In this document: one piece after another, positions 1 to 6,456 of the stretch
How positions within the stretch are numbered: position 1 is the stretch's first letter
Layout: the number at the start of each line of letters is the position of its first letter
Assembly: GCA_005880605.1 (NCBI GenBank)
Contig: VBIS01000010.1
Location: 1-12,023 of the forward strand
Source of the DNA: Chloroflexota bacterium
Lineage (GTDB): Bacteria; Chloroflexota; Dormibacteria; CF-121
DNA length: 12,023 nt
Direction: 5' to 3'
Program-made: the position numbers and the translations under genes
The notes under the pieces: model-generated
Told to the model about the DNA's origin: nothing
The model's database searches: none
What the model saw: the letters and a program-made list of their open reading frames with translations, nothing else

Positions 1-692
1 CCGCCTACACGCCCTTCATCGGGTCCTTCATCCGGGCGTTGTGGCGCGGCGGTGACTTCGTCGGGCCGATCACGCTCAGCCGCACCTTCGGCATCCACGT
101 CTGGCTGATCCCGGCCATCCTCTTTCCCCTGATCGGGGCGCACCTGGCCCTGCTTCGCAAGCACGGCGAGTTCGGTTCCTACATCAACTATCGCGGCGCC
201 TATCGCAGCCGTGAGGGGGTCGACGTCCCGCCGCCGCCTGCGCAGAGGCCGATCGAGCCCCCCTACCCGGCGGTGCCGACTGACGAGCTCTGGGCCGCGC
301 CGCTGGAAACGGAGGACTTCTTTCCTTTCCAGACCTTCAAAGACGGCCTGGTATCGGTGGCCCTGGTCATCGTTGTGTTCCTGCTGGCGGTGGCCATCGG
401 CGCGCCGCTGGAGGCGGTCGCCGACCCCTCGACCACCAGCTACACACCGGTACCGGAGTGGTTTTTCCTTCCGCTCGACGAGCTGCTCTTACTCGTTCCC
501 CAGCAGCTGATTCCTCTCGTTCTCGTTCTTCCGACCGGCGGCGTCCTCCTGCTCCTCGCGCTGCCCTTCATCGATCGCGGCCCCGAGCGCAACCCGTTCG
601 AGCGGCCGGCGGTGATGGTGCCCGGGGCCTTTGCCGTGCTCTTCGTCGTCATCCTCACCTTGCTCGGCTCCGGCCGGCTGTTCAACCTGTGA
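1..692 (+). CDS. Cytochrome b of a bc/b6f-type complex (C-terminal part)
   Basis: This is the 3' part of a diheme cytochrome b, the quinol-oxidising membrane subunit that passes electrons to a Rieske protein and cytochrome c. The reading frame is open from base 3, so the gene begins before the window. The segment GIHVWLIPAILFPLIGAH carries two histidines 15 positions apart, matching the haem-ligand pair of transmembrane helix D. Fourteen residues between them is the spacing of b6-type and Gram-positive proteins, whereas mitochondrial-type cytochrome b has thirteen. PVPEWFFLP corresponds to the Qo-site PEWY loop with Phe in place of Tyr. About four hydrophobic helices follow the histidine helix, so the b6-like and subunit-IV-like parts are fused. 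The TGA stop overlaps the GTG start of the next gene by 4 bp, which implies translational coupling. Family assignment is firm; the exact complex type is inferred. Confidence 0.88.
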   Translation, partial: AYTPFIGSFIRALWRGGDFVGPITLSRTFGIHVWLIPAILFPLIGAHLALLRKHGEFGSYINYRGAYRSREGVDVPPPPAQRPIEPPYPAVPTDELWAAPLETEDFFPFQTFKDGLVSVALVIVVFLLAVAIGAPLEAVADPSTTSYTPVPEWFFLPLDELLLLVPQQLIPLVLVLPTGGVLLLLALPFIDRGPERNPFERPAVMVPGAFAVLFVVILTLLGSGRLFNL

Positions 693-2059
693 TCACCCTG
701 GCCGTCATCTGGACCGCCCTGCACCGGCTCGCGGGCGAGCTGCCATCGACCGCCCCGCAGGGAAGCAACATCGTCGCCGCGCAGGTCGCGATCGGCAGCC
801 TCTTCTCGCTCCACATCCTGATCGCGGGCCTGGTCAGCGGAGCCGCGGAGCTCGGCCCAGCGATCGAGTTCCTCGGCTACATGCGGCAGCGTCGCAGCTA
901 CGACCGGCTCGCCCATGGCATGGGCCGCTTCATCACCTATTACTTCAGTGTCAGCTCGACGATCGCGATCCTGCTGATCACGGTGCTGCTGGTCGGCTAC
1001 TGGGGCCATTTCTGGACGACGATCGTCACCATCGCCTGGTGGCCGTTGTTCATCGAGGCCTGGACATTCGTGTTGCAGGTGAGCCTCGCCTACCTCTGGT
1101 ACTACACCTGGGATCCGCTGCGCGGGTTCAAGGGGGTGCACATGGCGGTCGGAGGGCTCCTGGCGATCGCCTCCTTCTTGCAGGTCTACATGATCGACGT
1201 GGTCGCCAGTTACATGTTGACGCCGACTAATCCACAGAATCCGATCCGCCTCGTGCTCAACCCGACGTCGTACCCGCTAACGGTGCATCGGACGGTGGGC
1301 AACCTGGCATATGTCGGGTTTGTCATCGGGGCGTTCTGCGCGATTCGCTTCTTGCGTGCGAAGAAAGCCGCGGACAAAGCCTTCTACGACTGGGCAGGCA
1401 GCTTCGGCTTGCTCTGGGGCATCTCCCTGACGCTCTTGCAGCCGGTGGTCGGCTACTCGTACGCGAAAGAAATCCAACTCCATGCGTACGGCAGCTGGTA
1501 CAAGATGATGTTCGGCACGCTGAGCCCGCTCTTCCTCTGGCAGATCACGCTGCTCGGGATCATGTTCCTCACCGCTACGTTGTATTTCGCGCGTCGGTTG
1601 CGGAGCAATGGGGCGCGCGGCGCCGGCCTGCTCAAGGCCATGGCGGTTGGGTTGGTGCTGACCACGTTGCTCGCCGCCCAGCCCTATCACCTCGGACTCA
1701 CCTATGACGCGGTGGTGGGCGCCGGCCTCAACCGGCCGTTCTGGGAGGGCGGACTGATCAACCCGCTGGGATCGATGATTCCCTGGAAGGTGCTGGCGCT
1801 GATGTTCTATACGCTGCTCGCGATTGCGGCGGTCGTCTGGTACCTGCGTGGCTTGCCGGGCGTCATCTGGGGCGCAGCCCGCCGCGGCGAGCAGCGATTA
1901 CTGATGCTGATGGCGGTGCTGACGATCTTGATGATGGTCACCATGGGGTTCATCCGTGAGAACAGCCGGGCACCCTTCCTGATCTCCGGCGAGATGACGA
2001 TCCAGGGCCAGCAAAACATCCAGCCCACTGCTTCCCCCTCCCCCTCTGGGGGAGGGTAG
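689..2059 (+). CDS. CydA-like (cytochrome bd subunit I family) membrane haem protein
   Basis: A 456-residue, many-helix membrane protein resembling subunit I of cytochrome bd oxidase. I chose GTG 689 because it overlaps the cytochrome b stop (GTGA); upstream codons in this frame are only a shadow of that gene. By eye, H42 (FSLHILIAG) matches the high-spin haem ligand of CydA, E123 (FIEAW) matches E99, and H200 (TVHRTVGN) matches the b558 ligand H186. Position Q130 seems to replace E107. The b558 methionine (E. coli M393) appears to be Leu in PWKVLAL. The quinol-site motif GWxxxExGRQPW is altered to GFIRENSRAPF near residue 430. The protein is shorter than E. coli CydA (522) and no cydB follows. 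It may be a bd-like oxidoreductase fed by the neighbouring cytochrome b rather than a classical quinol oxidase. The last residues (TASPSPSGGG) come from a palindromic repeat. Confidence 0.82.
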   Translation: MITLAVIWTALHRLAGELPSTAPQGSNIVAAQVAIGSLFSLHILIAGLVSGAAELGPAIEFLGYMRQRRSYDRLAHGMGRFITYYFSVSSTIAILLITVLLVGYWGHFWTTIVTIAWWPLFIEAWTFVLQVSLAYLWYYTWDPLRGFKGVHMAVGGLLAIASFLQVYMIDVVASYMLTPTNPQNPIRLVLNPTSYPLTVHRTVGNLAYVGFVIGAFCAIRFLRAKKAADKAFYDWAGSFGLLWGISLTLLQPVVGYSYAKEIQLHAYGSWYKMMFGTLSPLFLWQITLLGIMFLTATLYFARRLRSNGARGAGLLKAMAVGLVLTTLLAAQPYHLGLTYDAVVGAGLNRPFWEGGLINPLGSMIPWKVLALMFYTLLAIAAVVWYLRGLPGVIWGAARRGEQRLLMLMAVLTILMMVTMGFIRENSRAPFLISGEMTIQGQQNIQPTASPSPSGGG

Positions 2060-2068
2060 GGTGGGGGC
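2031..2068. repeat. C/G-rich palindromic repeat, copy 1, at a convergent junction
   Basis: A perfect 9-bp stem (CCCTCCCCC at 2036-2044 and GGGGGAGGG at 2048-2056) closes a 3-nt TCT loop, followed by TAGGGTGGGGG. It spans the final codons and TAG stop of the CydA-like gene and ends 4 bases before the stop codon of the opposing protease gene. A sibling copy lies at 7073-7113. It could act as a bidirectional terminator-like hairpin, although there is no T-run. The G strand alone fits a four-tract G-quadruplex pattern with loops of 1, 2 and 1 nt. Confidence 0.8.
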
Positions 2069-2071
2069 CTC

Positions 2072-3253
2072 TTACATGGCGCAGGCGCCGACGGGCACCG
2101 AGGCGGTGCGGCCCTCAGCCTGGTCGATGTCGGGTTGAACCTCGGCGTCGGTCAGCGCGTAGGCCTGGCCCGGCGAGCTGGTGGAGGCGGCGAAGATGAC
2201 ACCGATCACGCTGCCGTTCAGGTCGACGAGCGGCCCGCCTGAATTCCCCGGCTCGACCTTCGCCTGGATGATCCAGATACTGCGCACCACCAGTCGCTGA
2301 CCATAAATGTCGCGACCTTCAGCCTTGACCTCGCCGTTGACCACAGCGGGCGAGACCTGCTCCCCACCGCCGCCCGGGTAGCCGATCGCCGCACCCTCGG
2401 TGCCCCTGCCTGCGGATGCTTCCGGGAGCGGCGGCAGCGCCAGCTGCGGCACATAGAGGATGGCGACGTCGCGCTGGGAATCGAAAAGGACGACGCGGGC
2501 CGACAGGCTGCGCCCCACCGAATTCCGTACCGTCGTGCCCTGGGTCCCGGCGACCACATGGGCGTTGGTGAGTACCAGGCCGGGGCCGACTGGAAAACCG
2601 CTGCCAAAGACGATGCCGCCGCAGCCGTAACCCTGGATCTTCAAGGTCTCGGATTGCGCCGTTCGGACGCCCGGGGTGTCGACCGAGGTGGGCAATGCTT
2701 GGGGCGAAGGGCTCAGCGGCTCCAACCCGGAGAAGACCGGCGCGAAGTTGACGCCCGCGATGATGGCTTCGACTCGGGCCAGGAAGCCCGGGGGCCGCGG
2801 CGCAACGCTGTCCAGCGCCCGCAGCACGGCCGAGCGCTGGATGGCACTCGAGAGTTGCGGGCTGGGCAACCGCGCCAGGCTGAGTCCCAGGAACCAGGAC
2901 ACTGAGAGCACGGCCAGCGCGGAGAAGATGGCCCCGGCCACGCTGTCGATCCGGCCACTTTGCGGGTGCGCTAACAGCCGTAGGCGGATGGGCTCGCCCA
3001 CCCAGTAGCCGACGCTGCTGCCGATGGCACCCAGCACGATCAGGATCAGCACCGCTCCGAGCGACCGGATGCTCGCGCCGGTGACGTTGATGGCGTCCAT
3101 CAGCACCGGCGCCAGCGCGGCCCCGATCACCACCCCCAGAACCAGGCCGGCATACTGGGCCAGCGAGAGCCAGAAGCCGCGGCGATATCCGCTGCTGATG
3201 GCAAACACGACCGCGATCACGATGACGAGGTCGACGAGCGTGAACCGCGTCAC
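2072..3253 (-). CDS. MarP-like membrane serine protease (CvpA domain plus trypsin-like domain)
   Basis: A 393-residue protein with an N-terminal CvpA-type membrane domain of about four helices (residues 5-125) and a C-terminal chymotrypsin-fold protease domain (about 205-393). The catalytic triad is visible: H232 in TNAHVVAG, D262 in DSQRDVAIL and S338 in EPGNSGGPL. C211 and C391 flank the protease domain in the positions of the disulfide that stabilises active mycobacterial MarP (Rv3671c), which places the protease outside the membrane. MarP is known there for acid and oxidative-stress resistance; a similar envelope-stress role here is inference. The GTG start at 3253 overlaps the ferredoxin TGA by 4 bp (GTGA). 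It is the last gene of the hrcA-grpE-dnaJ operon and ends 12 nt from the convergent CydA-like gene. A generic HtrA-like role is the alternative, but no PDZ domain is seen. Confidence 0.9.
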   Translation of the reverse strand: MTRFTLVDLVIVIAVVFAISSGYRRGFWLSLAQYAGLVLGVVIGAALAPVLMDAINVTGASIRSLGAVLILIVLGAIGSSVGYWVGEPIRLRLLAHPQSGRIDSVAGAIFSALAVLSVSWFLGLSLARLPSPQLSSAIQRSAVLRALDSVAPRPPGFLARVEAIIAGVNFAPVFSGLEPLSPSPQALPTSVDTPGVRTAQSETLKIQGYGCGGIVFGSGFPVGPGLVLTNAHVVAGTQGTTVRNSVGRSLSARVVLFDSQRDVAILYVPQLALPPLPEASAGRGTEGAAIGYPGGGGEQVSPAVVNGEVKAEGRDIYGQRLVVRSIWIIQAKVEPGNSGGPLVDLNGSVIGVIFAASTSSPGQAYALTDAEVQPDIDQAEGRTASVPVGACAM

Positions 3254-3516
3254 GCGTGCACTCGAAGATTGCTCCGTGGTTTCCCAACGCAGATCAAGGC
3301 ATAGCCGTCGGCGAGCTCCTCGTTACTGATCAGCCAGGCCTCGGATTGGTCGATGATCCCATCCACCTTGACCATGCAGGTCTTGCACCGGCCCTTGCGG
3401 CAATCGTAGGCAAGGGTCAGCCCAGCTTCGAGTCCAGCGTTAAGGACTCCCTCGGTCTCGTCGACCGCGAGCGTCTTGCCGCTCCTGACGAAGGTGACCT
3501 GGAACGAGCGCGCCAT
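3250..3516 (-). CDS. [2Fe-2S] plant-type ferredoxin
   Basis: An 88-residue soluble one-electron carrier. Four cysteines in the classic pattern (C39-x4-C44-x2-C47-x28-C76, in YDCRKGRCKTCMV and LICVGKP) bind the [2Fe-2S] cluster. The fold looks full length. I chose ATG 3516 because it forms a TGATG overlap with the stop of the preceding small membrane gene; a TTG one codon earlier (3519) is possible but less likely. Its own stop overlaps the GTG start of the MarP-like gene. The redox partner is not identifiable here. The only other redox enzymes nearby are the putative seleno-DsbA, the radical-SAM HemW and the cytochromes, and no reductase is adjacent. The tight packing means it is co-translated with the protease. 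Confidence 0.9.
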   Translation of the reverse strand: MARSFQVTFVRSGKTLAVDETEGVLNAGLEAGLTLAYDCRKGRCKTCMVKVDGIIDQSEAWLISNEELADGYALICVGKPRSNLRVHA

Positions 3517-3713
3517 CAATGGCTCTTGATCGCGTTGACGACGCGGAAAATGTATTCGCCAGCCGCCAGCAGCGCCACGATCACGCCAAAGACCACCAGG
3601 CGCGGCCGCAGCCAGCTTCGGTAGAAGCTGCCGCGCCAGGCAGGACCGACCAGCAACGCGAGCACGACGGCGATCGCGGCGATCAATACACCGAGACGAA
3701 CCGCCGTCGACAC
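3516..3713 (-). CDS. Small two-helix membrane protein of unknown function
   Basis: A 65-residue protein with two hydrophobic segments (about residues 6-25 and 38-52) separated by a basic loop (RGSFYRSWLRPR), consistent with both ends outside and the loop in the cytoplasm. I do not recognise a family. The GTG start at 3713 lies 31 nt after the dnaJ stop. A TAGACT box at 3720-3725 sits exactly 6 nt before it, so an internal leaderless promoter may start a sub-operon of this gene, the ferredoxin and the protease. The TGA stop overlaps the ferredoxin ATG by one base. Co-translation suggests it could anchor or partner the ferredoxin, but that is speculation. Confidence 0.65.
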   Translation of the reverse strand: MSTAVRLGVLIAAIAVVLALLVGPAWRGSFYRSWLRPRLVVFGVIVALLAAGEYIFRVVNAIKSH

Positions 3714-3719
3714 CGCGCT

Positions 3720-3725
3720 AGTCTA
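3720..3725 (-). promoter_or_regulatory. Possible -10 box (TAGACT) for a leaderless internal promoter
   Basis: TAGACT on the - strand followed by 6 nt and then GTG (3713), the geometry expected when the start codon is the first transcribed base. The same TAnnCT-N6-start arrangement occurs at three other genes in this window. No Shine-Dalgarno sequence is visible before this GTG. No clear -35 was identified. Confidence 0.4.
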
Positions 3726-3744
3726 CCGAGGCTCGAGGGCTGGT

Positions 3745-4863
3745 CTAGTCGAGGCCGATGACGTGCTTGAACTTGTCGAAAAAGCCCTTCTCGATGTGCT
3801 GCGGCTTGCCGCTGATGCCGCCCAACTGTCGGAGCGATTCCTTCTGTTCTTCGGTCAGATTGGTGGGAATTACGACCCGCACGTAGACGAGCTGGTCGCC
3901 GCGACGGCCGGAGCGCACATGCGGAACGCCGCGTCCGCTGATCCGGATCGTCTTCCCATATTGGGTGCCTGGCGCGATCTCGATCTTCTCCGGACCATCG
4001 ACCGTTGGGATCTCCACGGTGTCGCCGAGCGCGGCCTGCGCCACGCTCAGGGGCAGCTCGTAGACCACGTCGGTGCCGTTGCGCTTCAGCACCGGGTGCG
4101 GCTTGACCTGGAGCACGATGTACAGGTCGCCCGGGGCGCCACCACGCGGGCCGATCTCGCCCTCACCCGTGAGGCGGATCTGCGATCCGCTGTCGACGCC
4201 GGCGGGAATGTTGACACGCACCTTCTTTTCGCCCGGTCGGTGACCGCTGCCGCCGCAGGTCTTGCACGGTCGCTCGATAACCTTGCCCTCGCCGTTGCAG
4301 CGAGGGCAGCTGGCGACGTTGACGATCTGGCCGAAGATCGACTGGGTGGCGCGGCGGACCTGGCCGCTGCCGCGGCACTGGGGGCAGGTCTGCGGCGAGG
4401 TGCCCGGCTCGGCGCCGCTGCCATGACAGGCCTGGCAGGCCTCCGCCCGCGGGATGGTCAGCTCGCGTTCGATACCGAAGACCGCCTCTTCGAAAGTGAG
4501 TCGGAGGTCGAGCCGAAGATCCGCCCCGCGGCGTGGCCCGGTGCGCCCTCGGCCGGCCGCAGCCGCGCCGAAGAACATGTCGAAGATGTCATTGATCCCG
4601 CCGAAGCCGGCCCCGCCGAAATCGAAGCCAGGCGTCCCCTGGGCGGAATGGCCAAAGGTGTCATACCGCTGGCGCTTCGACTGGTCGCTCAGGACCTCGT
4701 AAGCCTCGTTGACCTCCTTGAAGCGCGACTCAGCCTGCGGGTCATTGGGATTGCGATCGGGATGAAATTGCAGCGCGAGCTTGCGATAAGCCCGCTTCAG
4801 TTCCTCGGCGCTGGCGGTTCGGCTCACGCCGAGCACCTCGTAGTAGTCCCGCTTGATCGCCAT
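3745..4863 (-). CDS. dnaJ: Chaperone DnaJ (Hsp40)
   Basis: A 372-residue, full-length type I J-protein that delivers unfolded clients to DnaK and stimulates its ATPase. The J domain (residues 4-70) contains HPD at 34-36, followed by a short Gly/Phe region with DFGGAGFGG. The zinc-binding region has four CxxCxGxG repeats (C143/C146, C160/C163, C186/C189, C200/C203), then the C-terminal substrate-binding and dimerisation domains. ATG 4863 is in the standard MxxxRDYYEVLGV position. It lies 9 nt after the grpE stop, with no evident ribosome-binding site. The usual dnaK between grpE and dnaJ is missing, so the Hsp70 partner must be encoded elsewhere. Confidence 0.97.
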   Translation of the reverse strand: MAIKRDYYEVLGVSRTASAEELKRAYRKLALQFHPDRNPNDPQAESRFKEVNEAYEVLSDQSKRQRYDTFGHSAQGTPGFDFGGAGFGGINDIFDMFFGAAAAGRGRTGPRRGADLRLDLRLTFEEAVFGIERELTIPRAEACQACHGSGAEPGTSPQTCPQCRGSGQVRRATQSIFGQIVNVASCPRCNGEGKVIERPCKTCGGSGHRPGEKKVRVNIPAGVDSGSQIRLTGEGEIGPRGGAPGDLYIVLQVKPHPVLKRNGTDVVYELPLSVAQAALGDTVEIPTVDGPEKIEIAPGTQYGKTIRISGRGVPHVRSGRRGDQLVYVRVVIPTNLTEEQKESLRQLGGISGKPQHIEKGFFDKFKHVIGLD

Positions 4864-4872
4864 AAGGGGTTG

Positions 4873-5343
4873 CTAGGACTTTAACGCGCGGGGATGCGCA
4901 ACCTTCACCAGGGTGGGCCTCAGCACGCGGTTGTGGAGCCGGTACCCGGGCTGCATCTCCTCGACGATGGTGCCTTCCTCGTGCTCATCGGTCTCCTCGC
5001 TGGCAATCGCCTCGTGCTGGGCCGGGTCGAACTTCTCGCGCAGCGGGAGCAGCTTGCGGAGCAGTTCCTCGTTGGCGAACTGGGTTCGATCGGTCAGGTC
5101 CTGGCGGCTGCGCCGCTTGTAGTTTTCAAAGTCGGCGGCGAGCCGCTGATAGCGGGCAAAATTCGCCTCCGCCTCGTCCCGGGCCGCCTGAACTTCCGGG
5201 TCTGCCGGCTGCTGGGCCTGGGGGCCCGGCTCGCTCTCTGTCGCCGAGCTGGCCCGGGTGTCGGTCACGCCGGGGCGGCTTTGTCCGCCAGCAGCTGGAT
5301 CGGCGGGCTGGTGCTTCGATGACATGTTTGGCTTTTTACCCAT
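4873..5343 (-). CDS. grpE: GrpE nucleotide-exchange factor with an internal deletion
   Basis: The cochaperone that releases ADP from DnaK. The 156-residue reading frame has a disordered N-terminus, a coiled-coil segment (about 50-100, FENYKRRSRQDL, FANEELLRKLLP) and the C-terminal beta domain (KFDPAQHEAI, EGTIVEEMQPGYRLHNRVLRP). Between LLP (residue 100, near base 5044) and EKFDP (residue 103) the roughly 50 residues usual in this family are missing: the end of the long helix and the four-helix bundle. The frame is intact across the junction. Family members are normally about 180-210 residues. Either a natural shortened GrpE or a deletion arising in assembly would explain this. ATG 5343 follows the hrcA stop by 16 nt; ATG 5325 is an alternative start. 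Confidence 0.85.
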   Translation of the reverse strand: MGKKPNMSSKHQPADPAAGGQSRPGVTDTRASSATESEPGPQAQQPADPEVQAARDEAEANFARYQRLAADFENYKRRSRQDLTDRTQFANEELLRKLLPLREKFDPAQHEAIASEETDEHEEGTIVEEMQPGYRLHNRVLRPTLVKVAHPRALKS

Positions 5344-5359
5344 TGCCCTGCCGGCCGAA

Positions 5360-6400
5360 TCAGTTCCCGAGGGGGCCGAGGAGTTCCGAGGCCGCCTGGC
5401 TGACCAGCCGGACCCGGGCCACGACCTGCCCGTAATGCATCCGCGTCGGGCCGATCACGCCGATCGTGCCCCGCACCCGCTCGTCCATCTTGTACGTCGT
5501 CAGCACCAGGCTGCACTCGCGTAACCCGCTGCTCGTGTTCTCCCGCCCGATGATGATCTCGACGTCCTTGTCGAAGGCAACCTGCTGCAGAATGCCGGCC
5601 AGCTGGGCGCCCTGCTCCAGCAATTCGAGGAGTTCTTCGAGTCGGTTGACCTCGACAAACTCAGGATGGCGCAACAGGTTGCGTACGCCGTCATGCAGCA
5701 CGACCGACTGGCGCGTCGCCTGGTGGGAACTGATCGACTCGATCACCCGTTCGAGGATCTGGCGCTGCTCATCGCGATCGGGGCCGAGCCCGCTAAGCCG
5801 CAACAGGAGTTCGTCGGCGGTCTGTCCCTTGACCTTTCGGTTGAGCATGGCGGCCATCCGGCTGAGGTCGTCCTGGGAGGTGGCCCGCTCGAGACGAATC
5901 ACCGTCTGCTTGATCAGGTTGCCCTCCAGCACCAGGATGATCAGGACCGACTGGGACTCCAATGACACCAGGTCGATGTGCTTGATGCGCGCCTCGCTGG
6001 TTTCTGGGGCAGTGACCAGCGAGACATTCTCGGTGACCTGCGCGAGCACCATGGCGGCTTTCTCCAGGATCCCCTCGACGCTGTGTGGCGCCGTTTCGAA
6101 GGCCTGCTTGACGGTCCGCCGGACCGTGGGTGACACCGCCTCGGGATCCATCAGGAAATCGACGAAGTACCGGTAACCGCGGTCGGTCGGGACCCGGCCC
6201 GCCGAAGTGTGCGGCTGCTGCAGGTAGCCGGTGCCGACCAGGTCGGCGAGCTCATTGCGGATGGTGGCCGATGAGAGCGCGATAAAGTACTTGGCCGCCA
6301 GCACCTGCGAACCGACCGGGACCCCGGTCACGGTGTAGTCCGAGACCACGGCTTTCAGGATTTGCTGCTTGCGCTCGTCGAGGGGAGTGGCTTCCATCAT
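5360..6400 (-). CDS. hrcA: Heat-inducible transcription repressor HrcA
   Basis: A 346-residue DNA-binding repressor that holds heat-shock operons off by binding CIRCE and needs chaperonin to stay active. The N-terminal winged helix carries the family signature (SSATIRNELADLVGTGYL at about 43-60, then HTSAGRVPTDRGYRYFVD), followed by the GAF-like core and the C-terminal GPTRMHYGQV segment. Two consecutive ATG codons (6400 and 6397) could start it; I report the longer. A CIRCE operator begins 2 bases upstream and a TACAAT -10 box lies 34-39 bases upstream, so the gene should repress its own operon. It is first in the order hrcA, grpE, dnaJ, small membrane protein, ferredoxin, protease. Confidence 0.96.
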   Translation of the reverse strand: MMEATPLDERKQQILKAVVSDYTVTGVPVGSQVLAAKYFIALSSATIRNELADLVGTGYLQQPHTSAGRVPTDRGYRYFVDFLMDPEAVSPTVRRTVKQAFETAPHSVEGILEKAAMVLAQVTENVSLVTAPETSEARIKHIDLVSLESQSVLIILVLEGNLIKQTVIRLERATSQDDLSRMAAMLNRKVKGQTADELLLRLSGLGPDRDEQRQILERVIESISSHQATRQSVVLHDGVRNLLRHPEFVEVNRLEELLELLEQGAQLAGILQQVAFDKDVEIIIGRENTSSGLRECSLVLTTYKMDERVRGTIGVIGPTRMHYGQVVARVRLVSQAASELLGPLGN

Positions 6401-6401
6401 A

Positions 6402-6428
6402 TTGGCAGTCTCGATCCGCGAGTGCTAA
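6402..6428. promoter_or_regulatory. CIRCE operator (HrcA binding site)
   Basis: The inverted repeat reads TTGGCAGTC, 9-nt spacer, GAGTGCTAA. The consensus is TTAGCACTC-N9-GAGTGCTAA: the right half (6420-6428) is perfect and the left half (6402-6410) matches 7 of 9. It lies directly before the hrcA start and over the predicted hrcA transcription start. Its right half also overlies the -35 region expected for the divergent seleno-dsbA gene. Confidence 0.92.
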
Positions 6429-6433
6429 CTTGA

Positions 6434-6439
6434 ATTGTA
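6434..6439 (-). promoter_or_regulatory. -10 box (TACAAT) of the hrcA operon
   Basis: TACAAT on the - strand differs from TATAAT at one position. A start about 7 nt downstream would fall inside CIRCE, the usual arrangement for HrcA repression. No convincing -35 hexamer is seen at 15-18 nt upstream. Confidence 0.6.
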
Positions 6440-6444
6440 CCGGC

Positions 6445-6450
6445 TATTCT
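6445..6450 (+). promoter_or_regulatory. Possible -10 box (TATTCT) of the seleno-dsbA gene, leaderless
   Basis: TATTCT lies exactly 6 nt before ATG 6457, so transcription would begin at or next to the start codon. No Shine-Dalgarno sequence is present. The corresponding -35 region falls on the CIRCE element, so HrcA could block it. Confidence 0.5.
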
Positions 6451-6456
6451 CGGTGG

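Noticed and set aside
458..688. Upstream extension of the CydA-like protein to ATG-like starts before 689
   Set aside because: This stretch is the out-of-frame shadow of cytochrome b and is arginine/serine-rich, unlike a membrane protein N-terminus.
2036..2056. Classical Rho-independent terminator at copy 1 of the repeat
   Set aside because: The stem is ideal but no T-run follows on either strand, so I report it as a repeat with possible terminator function.
2319..3287. Second long - strand frame of 322 codons inside the protease gene
   Set aside because: It overlaps the well-supported MarP-like frame, and its translation is rich in Arg, Gly and Ala without motifs.
3517..3519. TTG start for the ferredoxin one codon upstream
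   Set aside because: ATG at 3514-3516 is a stronger start and forms the TGATG junction seen elsewhere in the window.
3763..4884. Long + strand open frame of 373 codons opposite dnaJ
   Set aside because: It mirrors dnaJ in reverse; composition is a GC-rich shadow with no family resemblance.
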